From: Holophagales bacterium UBA5066
GTDB taxonomy: Bacteria; Acidobacteriota; Thermoanaerobaculia; UBA5066
Assembly: GCA_002414905.1 (NCBI GenBank)
Contig: DIAY01000049.1
Coordinates: 1 to 24,434 of the forward strand
Direction: 5' to 3'
Length of the DNA: 24,434 bases
Part shown: positions 21,993 through 24,434 of the stretch, piece after piece
Numbering within the stretch: the stretch's first letter is position 1
Layout of the letters: each line of letters opens with the position of its first letter
Made by a program: the position numbers and the translations under genes
The notes under the pieces: generated by a model
What the model saw: only the letters and a program-made list of their open reading frames with translations
Databases searched by the model: none
What the model was told of the DNA's origin: nothing

Positions 21993-23516
21993 TCAGACCC
22001 CGATTCGCGACGGGGCCTTCCTCGTCCACTCTCCGGTCGCGTCGCTCAGGTCGTACTCGGCCTCGTAGCTGCGTCCCTTCCTCGCCACGTGGTCCACCGC
22101 CTCGAGAAGAGCCTGGAATTCCCCCTCGCTCACGGTCGGCGACAGGCTGATACGCACCCAGCCCGGCTTTTCGCCGATGTGCCCTTCGTCGAGGCGGTTC
22201 CGGATGGCGGCCGAGCGGTCCTCGTCGATGTGGAGGAGGAGGTGGCCGTAGGGTCCCGCGCACATGCAGCCGGCGCGCACCTGGATGCCGAAGAGGTCGT
22301 TCAGGAGGGTCGCGGCGAGGTTGTGGTGCAGGTCGCGGAAGATGACCGAAAGGACGCCGAGCCGCTTCGTCTCCAGGTTTCCGAGGATGAAGAGGTCATC
22401 ACGGCCGCTCCACTCACCCAGGGCGCGGGAGAGGTAGTCGTGCTCGATCCTCTCGATGCGCGGCATGCCGACGGCGGCCTTCAGGTCGAAAGCGAGGCCG
22501 GCCTGGATCGACTGGACGATCGGTGGGGTGCCGCCCGTCTCGCGGAATTCGATGGCCGAGAGGTAGCGGTGGTCCCATGGTGAGGTGTAGAGGACCGTCC
22601 CGCCGCCCGGCTCGGCCGGGACGCGGTTCGTGAAGAGGCTCCGGTTTGCGACGAGGAGCCCGGGCGTCCGTGGCCCACCCAGGAACTTGTGGACCGAGAA
22701 GAAAATCGCGTCGAGCCGCGCGCCGGGATCGCCCGGAGGGTTCATGTCGACGTCGACGTACGGACCGGCCGCGGCGTAGTCGAAGAAGGCGAGGGCGCCG
22801 TGGCGGTGGAGAACGCGCGCCAGGGCGTGCACGTCGTTCAGGATTCCGGTGACGTTCGAGGCCGCGCTGAACGTCCCGATCTTCCAGGGGCGGTGCGTCC
22901 ACTTCTCGAGCTTCGCGTCCAGGTCCTCGACCGAGATGCGCCCGGCCTCGTCGAAGTCGACATAGACCGAGTCGCCAATCGTCTCGCGCCAGGCGATGTC
23001 GTTGGAGTGGTGCTCCATCATCGAACGGAAGATGACGGGGCGGGCGTCCGCGGGGATATGCCGGGTCAGGGCGTGGCGCTCCTCGAGCTGGTCGGGGATT
23101 CTGAGCCCAAGGATGTAGATGAGCCGGTTGATCGCCCCGGTGGAGCCCGAGCCGACGGGGATGAGGACGTCTTCCTTCGAAGCGCCGACGTAGCCGGCGA
23201 TCTTCGCGAAGGCGTTCTCGTAGTAACGCGTCATGAGGCGGCCGGTGTGGTTGCTCTCGGTGTGGGTGTTCGCCATGAACGGGAGGACTTTCTCGGCGAG
23301 CTCCTCCTCGACGTCGGCGTGGAAACGCCCCGAGGCGATGAAATCGAAGTAGTGGAGCGGCTTCGGACCAGAGGGAGTGGGGATCGTCGCTCCGGCGCCG
23401 AGAACTCGTGTCCTGAGTCGGTCGAGAAAGGCACGTTCCAGAGCCTCGGACGAGGTCACGACGGCCGGGCGCGGAGCGCCCGAGGCGGCGTCGACGAGAC
23501 GCGCGGTGTTGGTCAT
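21993..23516 (-). CDS. Class V PLP-dependent enzyme, cysteine desulfurase-like
   Basis: This 507-residue cytoplasmic enzyme has the fold-type I class V features of SufS/NifS-like cysteine desulfurases. His170 and neighbours form MEHHSND, Asp246 (FFDYAAAGP) would hold the pyridine nitrogen, and Lys277 in SVHKFLGGP would bind PLP. Near the end RAGCMCAGP aligns with the RTGHHCAMP loop of SufS, which places Cys419 at the catalytic persulfide position with an extra Cys417 beside it. It is about 100 residues longer than SufS, partly from an N-terminal extension of 50 or so. No scaffold or sulfur-acceptor gene lies next to it. Cysteine desulfurase is plausible; another class V lyase or aminotransferase cannot be excluded. 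Confidence 0.8.
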   Translation of the reverse strand: MTNTARLVDAASGAPRPAVVTSSEALERAFLDRLRTRVLGAGATIPTPSGPKPLHYFDFIASGRFHADVEEELAEKVLPFMANTHTESNHTGRLMTRYYENAFAKIAGYVGASKEDVLIPVGSGSTGAINRLIYILGLRIPDQLEERHALTRHIPADARPVIFRSMMEHHSNDIAWRETIGDSVYVDFDEAGRISVEDLDAKLEKWTHRPWKIGTFSAASNVTGILNDVHALARVLHRHGALAFFDYAAAGPYVDVDMNPPGDPGARLDAIFFSVHKFLGGPRTPGLLVANRSLFTNRVPAEPGGGTVLYTSPWDHRYLSAIEFRETGGTPPIVQSIQAGLAFDLKAAVGMPRIERIEHDYLSRALGEWSGRDDLFILGNLETKRLGVLSVIFRDLHHNLAATLLNDLFGIQVRAGCMCAGPYGHLLLHIDEDRSAAIRNRLDEGHIGEKPGWVRISLSPTVSEGEFQALLEAVDHVARKGRSYEAEYDLSDATGEWTRKAPSRIGV

Positions 23517-23593
23517 AGGCCCCCCGGACGCGGGCCCCCGGGGGACACGCGCCAGCGCGGGAGGATATCGGATAGGGCTGTCCGGCGCCGCGG

Positions 23594-24013
23594 TTACCGC
23601 GGAGCCCAGCTCGCAAAAGGCTCGAACGGCAGGTTTCGGCCGACGAGGAATGCGAGGAGGACGGCGTAGATGAGGAGGCGGAGCCAGAGGGGCGGGACCG
23701 GAAGAGGTTTCTTCGGAAGGAGCGCCGCACGGAGGGTCAGCGCGAGGAAGACCGGAATTGCGGCGACCGTCAGGGCGTTCAGCCGCAGGGCGAGCGGGAG
23801 GTCCCCGTGAACGAGGGCGTGGAGAGCGCGGCCCGTCCCGCAGCCGGGACAGTGCAGGCCCGTCGCCGCGTGAACGGGGCAGATCGGAGCGAAGGGCGCA
23901 GTCCGCGGATCGACGAAGACGAGGACGAGGAGAACGAGAAGAAAGGCTCCGAGGGCGAGCAGCGCCTGTTCCCGCCGCCCCCGGAGCCTCCGTGTGAGTT
24001 CCTGCCGGAACAC
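23594..24013 (-). CDS. DUF2752 membrane protein
   Basis: This 139-residue protein has three hydrophobic segments (about residues 18-34, 79-100 and 111-125). Between the first two lies the family signature CPGCGTGRALHALVHGDL (Cys55, Cys58) preceded by Cys45, which I recognise as DUF2752. The function of the family is unknown. The GTG start at 24013 lies one base after the stop of the TM2 gene, so the two are coupled. The first 15 residues are strongly basic, consistent with a cytoplasmic N-terminus. Confidence 0.8.
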   Translation of the reverse strand: MFRQELTRRLRGRREQALLALGAFLLVLLVLVFVDPRTAPFAPICPVHAATGLHCPGCGTGRALHALVHGDLPLALRLNALTVAAIPVFLALTLRAALLPKKPLPVPPLWLRLLIYAVLLAFLVGRNLPFEPFASWAPR

Positions 24014-24014
24014 T

Positions 24015-24224
24015 CTACTTCTTGAGCAGGTCGTTCCCCTGGGCGTCCTTCATCTTTCCGGTCGCGATCAGGATGATGTCGATGATTCCCCAGATCCCCA
24101 GGCCCCCGCAGGTAAGGAGCTTGAGAATTCCGAGGCCGGTGTACCCGAGGTAGAAGCGGTCGACCCCGAGAGCGCCGAGAAAGATCGACAGCAGCAGAGA
24201 CGTCATCCAGTCCTTTTTGGGCAT
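24015..24224 (-). CDS. TM2-domain membrane protein
   Basis: This 69-residue protein is almost entirely a TM2 domain: two membrane helices joined by a short polar turn, with the signature GALGVDRFYLGYTGLGILKLLT and GGLGIWGIIDIILI (residues 14-50). TM2 proteins are widespread small membrane proteins of unclear role. I chose the ATG at 24224 because GAGGGAGG precedes it at good spacing; an in-frame extension to 24320 adds 32 residues with no family match. It is directly followed by the DUF2752 gene, a pairing that suggests one membrane unit. Confidence 0.85.
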   Translation of the reverse strand: MPKKDWMTSLLLSIFLGALGVDRFYLGYTGLGILKLLTCGGLGIWGIIDIILIATGKMKDAQGNDLLKK

Positions 24225-24434
24225 GAATCCTCCCTCATTTTCTTTCCGGTAGTTTGGTCGGAAGAATAGACGAGCATTCTGCCGAAATCGAGAAATTGTC
24301 TCGGATACCGGATCGACCATTCCTCAGGGTGATCGAGGTCACATGAGGTCGATGCCGCTGCAATTGGTGGGGCGGATGCGCTCGCCGCTTCGGGTTTTTG
24401 CTGGTCTCAGCCGAAAAGCCCCGGCCGCCTCGAG

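Noticed and set aside
24225..24434. RNA gene or terminator at the right edge (GCTG-GTCT-CAGC near 24400)
   Set aside because: The stem is only four pairs, no tRNA arms are visible on either strand, and the T-run precedes rather than follows the stem. I see no gene in this 210-base end piece.
1..24434. CRISPR arrays, insertion sequences, phage genes or attachment sites
   Set aside because: No regularly spaced repeats, transposase, integrase or terminal inverted repeats were seen; base composition and codon use look even across the window.

Overview
The window is about 24 kb of very GC-rich DNA packed with genes on both strands. It comes from a Gram-negative, probably anaerobic bacterium: it has an outer-membrane beta-barrel, a class A penicillin-binding protein, an oxygen-sensitive glycyl radical enzyme (GRE) and sigma-54 control. 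The overall style resembles an anaerobic member of the Acidobacteriota. That assignment is an inference from gene content and from memory that an arylacetate-decarboxylating GRE (PhdB) was reported from an uncultured acidobacterium; no rRNA or marker gene is present to prove it.

Layout. Positions 2-2083 hold the 3' part of a long GreA/GreB-type transcript cleavage factor. Positions 2141-4409 (minus strand) hold a DUF4037 protein, a true nitrilase and a small zinc-ribbon gene that contains an in-frame UGA. A TPR protein lies at 4448-4903 (plus). Positions 4906-6372 (minus) hold two tandem paralogues that I recognise as DUF4125, preceded by a 77-residue protein. Positions 6373-6799 are a regulatory intergenic region. 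Positions 6800-13893 (plus) form the centrepiece: a 4-hydroxyphenylacetate-decarboxylase-type GRE, its 8-Cys small subunit, an OFA-type MFS transporter, a radical SAM activase and an outer-membrane porin. Positions 14033-18246 (plus) hold a CBS-PAS-PAS sigma-54 activator, a rubredoxin-like protein, a radical SAM/SPASM protein and a class II aldolase. Positions 18269-21976 (plus) hold a PBP1-type peptidoglycan synthase, an HhH-GPD DNA glycosylase and a carboxymuconolactone-decarboxylase-like protein. Positions 21993-24224 (minus) hold a cysteine-desulfurase-like class V enzyme, a DUF2752 membrane protein and a TM2-domain protein.

How the parts may work together. The porin and MFS protein could bring an arylacetate into the cell. 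The activase would install the glycyl radical on the large subunit, and the large and small subunits would decarboxylate the arylacetate to a methyl-arene. The active-site residues known from the Clostridioides difficile enzyme (Ser, Cys, Glu, His, Glu) are all present at a constant +5 offset, which favours 4-hydroxyphenylacetate to p-cresol; phenylacetate to toluene remains the alternative. A textbook GG-N10-GC (-24/-12) promoter lies 83 bp upstream of the GRE gene, two palindromes sharing a half-site lie 100-240 bp further upstream, and a sigma-54 activator gene closes the cluster. A weaker -24/-12 motif faces the opposite way towards the DUF4125 operon, so the undescribed DUF4125 pair may belong to the same regulon. 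This divergent, possibly co-regulated unit is the most interesting system in the window. The nitrilase upstream could supply arylacetates from arylacetonitriles, but that link rests on proximity only.
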